Shown here: positions 34,714-44,768 of the stretch, piece by piece
How the letters are laid out: the number at the start of each line of letters is the position of its first letter
How positions within the stretch are numbered: position 1 is the stretch's first letter
NCBI GenBank assembly: GCA_032622095.1
Contig: CP136069.1
Coordinates: 87,196,958-87,260,957, forward strand
Reading direction: 5' to 3'
DNA: 64,000 bases
Origin: Siphonodentalium dalli
Taxonomy: Eukaryota; Mollusca; Scaphopoda; Gadilida; Siphonodentaliidae
Program-made: the position numbers and the translations under genes
Notes under the pieces: model-generated
Seen by the model: only the letters and a program-made list of their open reading frames with translations
Databases searched by the model: none
Told to the model about the DNA's origin: nothing

Positions 34714-35273
34714 TCCACTTCTAGTGTTGAAACGATTAGTCGACTAATCGAAATCGACGCGATTATTAAATTAGTCGATTCCGAAATCGGCTAGTCGACT
34801 AGTCGGAACACACCCACCACCATTATGCCATCGCGAAAGCAGTGCCGTTGCTGTCGTTGCCGAATTACTGGACAATTTAAACAATCAAGCTATCGAAATA
34901 CACACTCACAATTAGCTTGTTAAAGCCTTCTTTGTTGTCCCTTTGATGCGATAACTGCTTTCAGTACTTGGTGGTCATGCACGAGCGCGAAACCCAATGA
35001 CCTCAACTCAATGTATTTGTCGGCGCCGCGGCGGCTTATTCTTTGAAGTTGAGACGACTGGCTTTGATAATCAACTTCAAAGAATCAGCGCCTATCGCAA
35101 CCTTGTCTATTTCGGCGTGACGGAATTGATATGAGTGATAACTGGTCAACGTGTTTGCAGGTGTGCAGGACTCAACTTCAATCAAGTTAGTTGCGAGGTG
35201 ACATTAATAAGTTTTAAGTTTAATAACAAGTCCAATATATTATAGTTTATTGAAGCACTATGTCAGTATACCT

Positions 35274-35774
35274 TTAAAGGTACGGTTGGCCTTGGCGGTG
35301 GGTATCCTGTGAAAATATTTCCACCCGTCAAAAACCGCCACAAACAGAACGAACATCAAAATCTAGACAGACTTTGTCCGTATATAAATAAGAAATATCG
35401 CATAAACAGTATGTTATTCTCATATGTTTAACCATTGTTATGTAAACAAATGCATAAAAAGTTACTTTTCTGGTGTTTGTTTATATTATGATGGTAAACA
35501 TAAAGAGCGTTCTTTGTTGGTGAATTCCTGATATGGAACTAATAAAGAGCGTTTATGCCATTTGTGTGTGATTAGCCAGTAGCATTGTGCTGTCCTATGT
35601 AACCCAATCAGGCTCTTGCTTTGGTAAAATATAGTAGGTATTTATGATAACATGCTGTTTACGCGATGGTCATGGTATACATGAACGAAACTGTATGCGT
35701 TTAATGTTTTTCTGTTTACGGTGTTTGGAACAAATAAGAATATTTTCGACAATTAAGGCCTCACGTGCCTTTAA
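35274..35774. mobile_element. TTAA-flanked MITE nested in hAT copy b
   Basis: The left end is TTAAAGGTACGGTTGGCC; the right end read inverted is TTAAAGGCACGTGAGGCC. TTAA at both edges suggests a piggyBac-type element with the same TTAAAGG start as those at 1183 and 62911. Termini match at about 13 of 18 positions, so support is moderate. Confidence 0.55.
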
Positions 35775-36554
35775 AGTTTATTTGTAAAATTGTGTGATAT
35801 TTTTTACAACCACCACATGCATCAACTGACGCATGGGTGAACGTATACGATCGCACGTTCTAGATATATTGTATTATAGATATAAATATAAAGCCAACCC
35901 GCGTCGGCCATGCAATGCATCGAATAGCGTCGCGTATTTCGAACTAAACTGGCGAGTCACTTCGGAAATCCCACTTCGTTTATTATGGGCTGTCTTTGTG
36001 AAAAATTACAATGTATTTTAGCACCTCAAACTTAAATCCTTCGCGGAATTGGGCGGTGACAAAGCTGTTCCCAGAAACGTAATCTGGATGACGCAAATTC
36101 CTGGAATCGGGCTAAATATAGAACTTACGACATCGCATTGAAATGTACTATAATTATATTAACATCGCCGGTCTGCGCAGTTTTATTTCTGAAACTGACA
36201 CGATCGATTGTGTATTCGGGGACTCGCGAGTAAAATTGTATATATTGTATATATATTTACAATGTACCATGCACGAGAGACAATTATGTACGCGATCAAA
36301 TCAAACAGTGAAAACACGTGCGTTTTGGCGGGAAAATGACTGTCCGTGATTAAGCTATGTCATATCGTGACCTTGCAATGAATACAAGGAACAACATTAT
36401 GTACGCAATGCATGGCCCATTTTTAATATATGCGGACTCTATATATACAGGGAACTTTACCACATTCCGTGTCCGATATATGTTCATGACATCTGCGAGC
36501 ATAAAAGGCTTGTACGCACTACAGCTGTTATAACATTTATTTTGTAACTTTTGT

Positions 36555-36764
36555 TTGACTGTCGGAGATGAAGTTCGTTTCTCAAAATATCTTCCATTTC
36601 TTCGTGTACGCCCGTTTGTGAAGTCAATCGGTGACACGCACACTGGGCAAGTTCGAAAACAACGATGTTCGATTGTATGTAAGAACCGGTACGGCCCGGT
36701 AGACCATACAAATGATACCATATCAATTTTAAAGGAACATTTTTACACAAAACATATAGAATAA
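36555..36764 (+). pseudogene. Possible BED-type zinc-finger remnant of a hAT transposase
   Basis: A 69-codon frame ends with C-x3-C, then about 18 residues later ISILKEHFYTKH, resembling the C..C...(S/T)xxLxxH....H pattern of BED fingers found at hAT transposase N-termini. The frame stops soon after, with no transposase catalytic domain following. The match is short and could be coincidence. Confidence 0.3.
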
Positions 36765-37150
36765 TGCACCGGTTTCCGATTGTTGCACGCGCTTCCACTC
36801 CGTAATCCGTAGCGTTTCCGCGATCGATCAGGTGTTGTCACCACCGTTCAGATACATACATCAACTGGATGGTAATTTGTTTGTCATAAAACATATACCT
36901 GGGACAAATTAATAACCTATTAACCTTCAGTGATATTAAGCCAAATAATCACGGCAAATAGTGTTAAATCACGTCTTGCTTTGCGTTCGAAAATGCAAAG
37001 TTGGTTACTGGTACTCAAAACAAACGGCAAATTATATACGTATATGAGCACAAAACGGTAAGTTTCGGAAGGGGTCCGACTAGTCGACTAGTAGTCGATT
37101 CCCTCTGGCGACTAGTCGATTCCTCAAAACCACTAATCGTTTCAACACTA

Positions 37151-37846
37151 TCCACTTCACACTATATTCATCACACATGGTAAGCATTTTGTCAAGTCCA
37201 ACTTTAGTGAGAGAGATAAGAGCGATGTTGTCTGCTGTTGTTGGGGCGGCACATGTTCTATTGTGAATAGAGAGTCCTTCTGGTGTGTTGGCGAGTTGTT
37301 GAAGCAGTCCATCCACGTACGTCAGGTAGAAAAAAGGGGAGCTCACGGCACCCTGCCGGGTTCCTTGTGCGATTTGAATAGTGTTGGAAATATGTCCGTT
37401 GCATACAACACGGCTGCTACAGTCTGCATGCATGTCGCGGAAAATGCGCAGCAGTTTACCTCGTATGCCTAATTCATGGAGTTTGATCATGAGTCCCGAG
37501 TGCCAGACTCGGTCAAACGCCTTTTGAGAATCGAGGTAGCAAACAAAAGCTCGAGACCCCATGTCCGATGCATATGATACTGATTCTTGCATTATGAACG
37601 ACGTCATCAAACAACTCATGTTCTTTTGGAAGCCATATGAAGTTCGTTAGGGAATCCCGATGTCATTGAACTAGAAATAAGAATAGTCTCGAACAGTTTG
37701 TACAATACCGGCAATAATGTGATCGCACGGTAACTGTCGGGCACATGCCGAGGTTTCGGGTCGCCCTTGAAGAAAGGTAAAATCAGTCCGTCTTCATGTC
37801 TCGCGGTATGCTTTCTATGCACAGAATACCGTTGTAGAAGGTACAC
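37151..37846 (-). pseudogene. LINE ORF, reverse transcriptase palm with frameshifts
   Basis: Recognisable RT blocks are GLILPFFKGDPKPRHVPDSY, AFVCYLDSQKAFDRVWHSGL, QGTRQGAVSSPFFYLTYVDG and TADNIALIS. They lie in two frames that switch near 37616-37622, and join the endonuclease frame through another shift near 37783-37800. The catalytic (F/Y)ADD box reads TADN, so the second aspartate is asparagine. With the frameshifts this predicts an inactive copy. The frame ends at the hAT insertion. Confidence 0.88.
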
Positions 37847-39447
37847 AACAGATCACGGAGTGAATCGGGAGAGTGAAGCAAGTGTTCATTCACTATGTTG
37901 TCTATTCCCCCAGCTTTGTTTCTGTTAAGGTGACGAATAACCGTGCTGATTTCCGATGCGGAAATCGATTGGCTCAAGAACGGCGAGAAGTAATCTTGGT
38001 GGTCAGGCTTAAGAATATTACTCAACTGGCATTCTATATAATTTTCGAAAGTCGGATCCTGGTGTGGAGATTTGGAGTATAGATGAGAGAAGTAGTCCCT
38101 CCATCCCGAGAGCACATCAAAGGGGTCACGTACTATTTTATCGTCGAATTCCATTTCCGATGCGAACGGTTTTTTGCTGTTTTCAGAATTAAGAAGTTTC
38201 CAGAAAGCTGTTTGGTCACAGACTGCGAAATGTTCAAGATTGTCAGATTGCTGTTTCTTGTGTACAGAAGTTTCGCGGCGTAGCTCTCGGCGAAAGCTTC
38301 GTTTCGCATTTTTGTACCTCATGTACGTCGCTGATGATGTAGAGTGTGACTTCCCAGCTCGAATCCATTGTTGTCGACAATCCTTCGAATGTTTACGAAG
38401 GAGACTCAGCTCATCATTCCAAAATGGTTTGGCATGTTTAACGAATTTCTTGCGACCAGCTGCGACTTCAGCTGCGTCTAACAGAAGTCTTACAATATCA
38501 TGATATAGGCGAGACAGGTCTTCTACGCACGACATTGAGCTGTTAACAACGTGACAATGTGAGTTTATAAATGAGTGATATTTGCTAACATCAATACGCT
38601 TCCAGTTGAAAAGTATCTTTCTGTGTTCTTCTAATTCAGTCGCTTCTTTGTGGGAACTTTTTGGAATTGTAAGCGAACATGTTACCGGGACATGACAAGA
38701 CGTATTCCTATAAGAATCACTTAATATCTGGCATCTAATGAGGAGGTCCTTGAATGAAGTTGGAATCACAATGTGGTCAATTAAAGTTGGTGAGCCGACC
38801 GAATTACAAGGAAAGAACGAGAATCGTCCACCTTCACATTTCTCTGATAACGTCGTTGGAATAGATTTTAGTCTTTCGAGGAAATCTGAGAACAGCTTCC
38901 TGCGGGCGGAATGGCCAGATGCTGGATTGTCGGATCGGGAGTCACCATAATGCACATTAAAATCACCAATGAGAATGACGTGTCCGTTATCTGCGTAGAA
39001 GTTTGCGACATTCTCAAGCGACGCCAGTGAATCCTCGAAATAAGCGTCACTATGACTTGTACTAGGTAGATACACCTGTATTATGGTTAGGCTGAATCCA
39101 GCGTTAAATGTCATCTGGATGCCAATGAAACGTTGATTTTCGATGTTAATTGAGATACAGCGTTTGATCAAGTTACTTTGTACAAGCAGGGCTACGCCAT
39201 CCCGAGTGAAGCAACCACCCGTTTGAGTGTGAATCTCTCTCCCGGGTTTAGAAAACGGAACATAATCACCGCAGATTGTGTTCAGGAAATAGAGATTGTT
39301 TTCACTGAGCCAATGTTCAGAAAGACCAATTACTCCGTATTGTCCAGAATTTAGTATTTCACATAGATAGTCGCTGTTGGAGATGACGCCACTGGCGTTC
39401 CATGACTCTCTTTGATCCAATACAAGTCTAAGCATCCAAACGGACAT
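37783..39447 (-). pseudogene. LINE ORF, endonuclease and N-terminal RT region
   Basis: A 554-codon frame. The apurinic-type endonuclease is shown by GLSEHWL (Glu near residue 44), ILIGDFNVHYGD (near 155-165) and LIDHIV (near 220). A linker with PFWNDELSLLRKHSKDCRQQ follows, then the first RT block NRNKAGGIDNIVNEHLL near the end. Endonuclease-linker-RT order is that of the Jockey/CR1/I-like LINEs; the clade is not determined. The insertion lies in the intron between hydrolase exons 40892 and 32959 and in the same orientation as the gene. Confidence 0.92.
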
Positions 39448-39466
39448 ACAGGCTACAGTAGAGCTG

Positions 39467-39925
39467 CATTGTCCTAGCTAAATAAATTCATCTGGCTATG
39501 TGGTGGAGGTGCTAACATAGCACCTTTAGACAAACAATAGTCTAAAGGTTTTTGTGGAACCTTTGTTTATTAAATTGTCAGATAACAAGGATTTGTGGCG
39601 GGGAGGTAGGAGGAGGGAGAAGGGTAGGGAAGAGGAGGTGAGGCTATGGGAGCAGGGGTGGGTAGAAGGTGAGACTCCCCCCATTGTTCTAGTTAAATAA
39701 ATTCACCTGGCTAAGTGGTGGATGTGCTAACAGAGCACTCTTAGACAAACAATAGTTTCCATGCTCTATGGAACCTTTGTTTATTCAATTGTCAGATAAC
39801 ATCAAATCTGACATATAAGTTGGTCAGGTAATTAATTTTGGGTATTGTTCTCAAAGCAAGAAGAAAGTATAACTTTGACAAGAATTTGTGGTGGGGGTAG
39901 GAGGAGGGAGAAGGGTAGGGAAGAT
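39467..39925. repeat. Two tandem monomers (215-bp period) next to the LINE 5' end
   Basis: Unit 1 starts CATTGTCCTAGCTAAATAAA at 39467 and unit 2 starts CATTGTTCTAGTTAAATAAA at 39682. Both carry AGACAAACAATAGT and a G-rich AGGAGGGAGAAGGGTAGGG stretch. They abut the LINE ORF start (20 bp away), so they could be its 5' UTR monomers. Alternatively they are part of the microsatellite-bearing repeat that ends at 40034. Confidence 0.6.
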
Positions 39926-40034
39926 GAGATGAGGTGTTTACGGAAGACGGACGGGCAGACAGATGGACAGACGAACGACGAGTGGTCAATCCAGACGTCG
40001 ACACTATGTCTACCATACTATGTATGGGTAAACA
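39926..40034. mobile_element. Helitron-like element 3' tail
   Basis: GGAAGACGGACGGGCAGACAGATGG microsatellite-like sequence (39943-39967) is followed by ACGACGAGTGGTCAATCC and the hairpin TACCATACTATGTATGGGTA. The same tail ends the element at 52769-53960. The matching 5' part is not clear. Confidence 0.6.
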
Positions 40035-40049
40035 TAAAAATGGGCAGAC

Positions 40050-40860
40050 CTTACCCGTATTCGAACTTGACCTGTGCCCCTTACCAATAAGCTCAAATAC
40101 CAAATACGGATGAATTATTTTCCTTTCAAACATTTCACCAATAAATGTTGGCTGCAGGTGTACCGATGGATTCAAATTAGAAATCCAAAATGGCTGCTGT
40201 TTTATAACAAATTTCAGAAATAATCGATGGGTTCCATCTAGAGGTCACCCTGAAGATCCGTATGAAGTGATGTGGCCTGTAGGGTGTGCCAAAGGATTTA
40301 GTCAAGCAAAAGTAAAATCCAAGATGGCTCCTGGTGGCCATGTTTTTTAACGAATTTTGGAAATAACCGATGGTTCCCATCTAGGGTTCATCATGAAGAT
40401 CCATATGAAGCTTGGTGGGGATCAGATGAGGGATTTGGTCTGTAGGATGTGCCAAAGGATTTAGTCATGCAAAGAGTAAAATTCAAGATGGCTGCTGGTG
40501 GCCATATTTTTCATTGAAAATCAATCAAATTCGATAGCTCCTATCCAGAGGTGATCCTAAACATGCCTGTAAATTTTCAAACATTTCTGAAATAAATACG
40601 GGCTGCAAGGTGTGGCGATGGATTCAAATATGAAATCCAAGATGGCTGCTGGCAGCTATGTGTTTTAACATATTTTGAAAAAAATTGATGGCTCCCATCT
40701 AGAGGTCACCCGAAGATTCATATGAAGTTTGATGATGATCAGATGAGGGATGTGGCCTGTAGGGTGTGCCAAAGGAAATAGTTGGACACACGCATGCCCT
40801 GATGCACGCATGAACGATGAATGCCAACCCATGGCAATAGCTCAAACTAGACTTTGTCAA
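40050..40860. mobile_element. Diverged 'AAGATGGCTGCTGG' tandem-repeat element
   Basis: Four or five units of roughly 180 bp with GTGTGCCAAAGGATTTAGTC, AAATCCAAGATGGCTGCTGG and GATGGTTCCCATCTAG. It ends near CCATGGCAATAGCTCAAACT, the same tail as the elements at 49052 and 56644 but with the terminal hairpin decayed. An older relative of those arrays. It ends about 30 bp from exon 40892. Confidence 0.65.
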
Positions 40861-40891
40861 GAAACACTGGGCAAGATTTAAGTGATATTAC

Positions 40892-40968
40892 CTTTGTGTG
40901 TTTTGCTACTTTTGGCATCACTAGACCCCAGGCATCTGATGGCAAACCTGTTGGTGCATCTAGGATGA
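40892..40968 (-). CDS. Alpha/beta-hydrolase-like gene, strand beta3 exon
   Basis: Minus-strand exon of 77 nt. Acceptor is CTCTTTTCCAG and donor is CACAAAG/GTAATA. It completes a valine codon from exon 44047 and encodes ILDAPTGLPSDAWGLVMPK and VAKHTK. 'PTV-x-L-(D/E)-x...W-x-x-V-x-P-x-V-A-x-x-T' is the beta3 strand and the oxyanion-side loop followed by helix A in this family. It ends on a codon boundary and joins VCTYDRAGLG in frame. Confidence 0.9.
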
Positions 40969-41069
40969 CTGGAAAAGAGAATGTTTATGAACTTAACCAT
41001 CATTCAATTTAATTCATAGTTTACATCCATGGAATAAATTATTTTAAATGGGACATATCACTCCAATGA

Positions 41070-41885
41070 AAATTGCTCCCAGAGAGAAGAATGCGATCTC
41101 TCAACGAATCGATATCATCCTGCAAAATTCAATTGATATTCACATTTTAAAAATTCCACACAAGCCCTGCCATGGTGTCTGACTGAGACTAATCAGGTTA
41201 TCATACACATTGCTTTGGTGTCATGCTTCTTAAATGATCATATATTGTCTGTTCAAAATCAAACTAATGTATGTTACTTCATAATTGGGGAATGATCAGA
41301 ACAATTATACATAATAGAATTATTAATGCAAAGAGATACAAAATGTACCATCAAGTTCGTATTTTCTCCTAACATGAATAATTACAAAACATGCCAAATA
41401 AGGATTGTAGTAAATCATAGTAAATGGCACATGTATATTCTAGATAAAGAAATGATGCAACATCGCTGCAGTGCAGCACAAATATATTATACAATATATT
41501 ATACAAAGAACATATAGCGTGTTTATTGCTACGGTATATCTTTATTTCATTGTTCTTTATTGTATAGCATCCTATTGGTGAAACTTGTATTTTGTATATA
41601 GTGAAGCAGACGTGAATTTTATTGCATGAAAATTTGTTAGAGGAAATGTGACCACTCTTGAAAACACGTGCATGTTTACATGACTTCAGCGCCTGATGTT
41701 CAGACACACATATGTAGATCTATGTGTGGATCGCAATAATAAACATTGCCTTATTTGCACACATGAATATTCAATAGTTTTCACAAAATGGGGATTCCCC
41801 CTTCATCCCTGCTATCAGTTAAGAGTCCCAGCGTCATCAGACATAGTTGGTAGAAAGGAGATGGAGTCTGGATATATCAGACTGT
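41070..41885. repeat. Diverged interspersed repeat, copy 2
   Basis: The counterpart of 30460-31255, same orientation, with several small insertions. It lies about 100 bp from the acceptor side of exon 40892-40968. The class is unknown and no inverted ends are obvious. Confidence 0.75.
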
Positions 41886-42084
41886 CATAGTATCTCTCTG
41901 TGATTATCTGATGCTGTTTCATTGCAGAGGCAAGTTGGCAACCCGCACCTTTCAACCAATCCGGATTTCAAATCTTCATGTAAAATATTGGAATACACTA
42001 TGAACTGATGTTGATTTATCTCCTGTTTGACATTTTTAGGCAGACTGCAGGCGGTTTCTAACATAGCATTCATCACATATAAGC

Positions 42085-42264
42085 TACAGTAATTCCTTAA
42101 TTAATTGACTCTTTAACCACAGCAGAATTATGGGTGACTTTTCCGGATTTAGTCAGTGAGAGCTTTCCGATGAATGGCAACAAGCCATATTTCTGACTAA
42201 ATCCTGAAAAGTTACCCATAATTCTGCTGTGGTTAAGGAGTCAATTATTTAGGGCATTACTGTA
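42085..42264. mobile_element. TA-flanked foldback MITE, copy c
   Basis: TA-CAGTAATTCC at the left and GGGCATTACTG-TA at the right. It has the same arms as copies a and b but lacks about 40 bp of the left arm near the centre, so the hairpin is asymmetric. Confidence 0.85.
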
Positions 42265-42548
42265 TCAGTAGTTTGTAACATATTTATTGTGTCTCCCAAT
42301 AAATATATACAATTAAATGATGAGGAGGAAATGAATGATGAGGGTCAGTAACCACTGGGGATTTGAGCACAAGTTATGCAACTTAGATTATAAGGCTCCT
42401 CTCCCCGTATCAGTAGTACTGAATTGAGTGGGTTTTTTTGTTTCTCTATAATCCTGCTTTGGTTTGGTTTATAGTGAGTTTTCATCTGTTCAGTCACGTG
42501 ACCATAACGCATTGTCATCAGTTTTATTGGTGGAGGAAAGACCATGCA

Positions 42549-43130
42549 CAAGCCCTCAAATAGTGTGTCTGTTATTTGCAGAATGAGGTCATCAGAGGGT
42601 GAGTTTAGTGATGCTATCCCGCACAGTGATGCATCACCAAATGCATCATCTGGGGGTCCTCATTCTGCTTAGGCCTCAACTGCTATGGGAGATTGAATTT
42701 CCCCAGTTGATGTTCACCCATTAGTGACCTCGATTGAGCATTTTATCTTCTGCCTATTAGGGGATATAGAAACTTTCCAGAAGGGAAAAGGTAACCAAAA
42801 ATTTGAGATTATAGATAATTCCAAGAAGATGAGTCCTAAGCAGAATGAGGTTGCCAGAGGGTGAATGTGGTTATGCTAGCCCACAGTTAGTGATGTTCAC
42901 CCATTAGTCTCATCAATTATGCATTTTATCTTCTGCAAAATAGGGGATGTAGAAACTTCCCAAATGGAAAAAGTAACTATTAACAATGTTAATTTGAGAC
43001 TATTGATACTTCCCAAAAGATGAGGTCAAAGCAGAATGAGGTCCCCAGAGGGTGAATTTGGTGATGGTAGCCCGCTGTGCCCTCTGGGGACCTCATTCTG
43101 CAAATGACAGACACACTATTTGCAAGCTTG
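42549..43130. mobile_element. Foldback MITE family 1, copy e
   Basis: It starts CAAGCCCTCAAATAGTGTGTC and ends GACACACTATTTGCAAGCTTG, a variant end shared with copy f (60972). An internal segment (CACCCATTAGT...TTCTGC) occurs twice (about 42713 and 42897), indicating a local duplication. The right hairpin has lost most of its loop. Confidence 0.8.
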
Positions 43131-44046
43131 TATATAAGGCCTAAACAAAAAAGACGTTTGTTTCCGCTAACCGGACCGACCCTATTTTAATTTGAGTGAT
43201 AATGGTAAGTCTCATTTCAAGCAGGATAAGCATAATCCATTGAACCAAAAGATATCTGACAATAAGTTATAAGCATTACCAATCCATACATATATAAAAA
43301 TTTCCAAAGTTATGCTTGAGAAACTTGATCAAATTGACCTCTCAGTAAAATTCAAAATACTGACTCAAAGTGCCCTAGATTAGCTCTAAATGCAATGGAT
43401 TTTCAAAAAATTTCCAGGGGGAGAACCCCCACCATCACCCCTCCCAAGCCTTCCTCCGCTCAGGCCTTCAGGTTATGTCTTTGGCATATCATTGCCCAAA
43501 AACAGGTGTCCCCAAAAAATACCTAGATCCTTCACCGAATGTGGAGGAGAAGGTGGGGTTGTGAAGCCATCATCGGTACAAGACAGTCACTCCAATATGT
43601 GACAGTGCAGTGGTGCTGGACTGACTCCAGTTGTCGCCAGACCATATGGGAAATATTAGGATTATCAAAGACTATATTAGTATATAGACTAGTATATATG
43701 TAAATATTGAAGCATATGTAAGATTGAATTGGAGTTTTTAGTTCCTCTGTCATTTGGGTTAACCTGATTGGGGCTAAGAAGTGCATAGTTTGGGTTATTG
43801 ACAAGTATTATACAGTTATTTTTAAAGATACTGAAAAAAAAAAAGTTAACAAAAAAATAAAAGTTAAGCCTACCTACCTACCCTAATTTTTTTCAGCTCG
43901 TAAGCGGAAACAAATGTATAATTTGTTTAGGCCTAAGTATGCAACTACCACCACAATGTCATTTTACCTATAACCATGAAGACTGATTCTGTGCCAGCTC
44001 AGTCTGAGCAACCGATACCACAAGTAGTTCTCTGACAGTTAATTAC
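43131..44046. other. Intron, nothing recognised
   Basis: The sequence AAACAAAAAAGACGTTTGTTTCCGCTAAC near 43143 is roughly mirrored by GTAAGCGGAAACAAATGTATAATTTGTTTAGG near 43901-43932, hinting at an element with TTAGCGGAAACAAA-type inverted ends (about 43130-43935). No target duplication was identified, so it is left unclassified. A proline-rich 70-codon ORF inside is not supported. Confidence 0.4.
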
Positions 44047-44115
44047 CTGTGGGTTGCCCCGAACCATGACATCTCATGAACAGTTTCTGGCCCCATCCAA
44101 TGTCATAGAACACAC
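44047..44115 (-). CDS. Alpha/beta-hydrolase-like gene, exon before beta3
   Basis: Minus-strand exon of 69 nt. Acceptor is TTTATTTCTAG and donor is CCCACAG/GTAATT. It begins with two bases of a split codon, then encodes VFYDIGWGQKLFMRCHGSGQPT and opens a valine codon completed in exon 40892. 'G-x-x-L-x-x-x-C-x-G-x-G-x-PTV' is the antiparallel beta1-beta2 hairpin leading into beta3. The exon upstream of it should end in phase 1, but exon 50566-50776 ends in phase 0, so at least one small exon is missing between them. Confidence 0.88.
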
Positions 44116-44207
44116 CTAGAAATAAACGGGAGGCAGGCAATAAAAGGATATGTCATTCAGAGATATGCTTTTTTAACAGATATAGTGGTAGGATCAATCC
44201 AGGGCCC

Positions 44208-44300
44208 TACAAACTTCGAGATTCAATTCAATTTGTAAATCAGACTGCCAATTATATTTGATTCTATTAGAGAATTTTAATATTTTTAGATCTCCCTTCT
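44208..44300. mobile_element. Fragment of hAT family 3 (single end)
   Basis: CAGGGCCCTACAAACTTCGAG and following ATTCAATTC words match the left end of 14787-15977. No right end or target duplication was found nearby. Confidence 0.45.
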
Positions 44301-44768
44301 CGAAATTCATTTGCGAAAAACAACACTAAGTTAAATATTTCTTGTTACATTCTTCAAATTTAACCTGATCTAATGGAAGTACACCTGAAACTTCAACCTA
44401 ACTCAATGTTTTTGTCTCGGTATTAACAAACAACCAGGCGAAATGACATTAAATATAGAATAGATAGTGACATTCTTGCCCGATCATACAAATGTATGTC
44501 ATTGGAAATATTGAAAATATTGTACAAAGGTGAGCCATAATTATTGATTATCAAAACGTCGCATTGGTGGTAAAATGTTCTATATCCATTTTGGTGGGAA
44601 AATGAGATAATGGTACCATTCTTGATTTGGCGCAATATTTTCAGTTCGAAAAACACAAGATATTGAGTATATCTTTTACAAGATATGGATGAGAGGCTAT
44701 GCAAATAAGTTCCATCTCCCAAATTACGAAAACCAGGTGGTCAAATTTTCAAATTGAGTTTCCCACAA
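44301..44768. other. Intron, nothing recognised
   Basis: It contains a 99-codon minus-strand ORF (44423-44722) with no domain, no splice sites in phase with the hydrolase exons, and no repeat counterpart. Not annotated as a gene. Confidence 0.4.

Larger units (their letters stand above)
34722..37150. mobile_element. hAT transposon, family 1, copy b, inserted in a LINE
   Basis: It begins TAGTGTTGAAACGATTAGT and ends with the exact inverse. Perfect 8-bp duplication TCCACTTC lies at 34714-34721 and 37151-37158. CGACTAGTCG-like palindromes lie inside both ends. It is 2429 bp, longer than copy a, and contains a TTAA-flanked MITE (35274-35774) and a possible zinc-finger remnant (36555-36764). It has no intact transposase, so it was mobilised in trans or has decayed since. 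Confidence 0.92.

Noticed and set aside
36350-36798. 123- and 104-codon minus-strand ORFs inside hAT copy b
   Set aside because: They overlap each other and the BED-like frame on the other strand, and neither shows transposase motifs.
43390-43602. Proline-rich 70-codon ORF
   Set aside because: Low-complexity composition (PPPSPLPSLPPLRPS), no domain and no splice sites.
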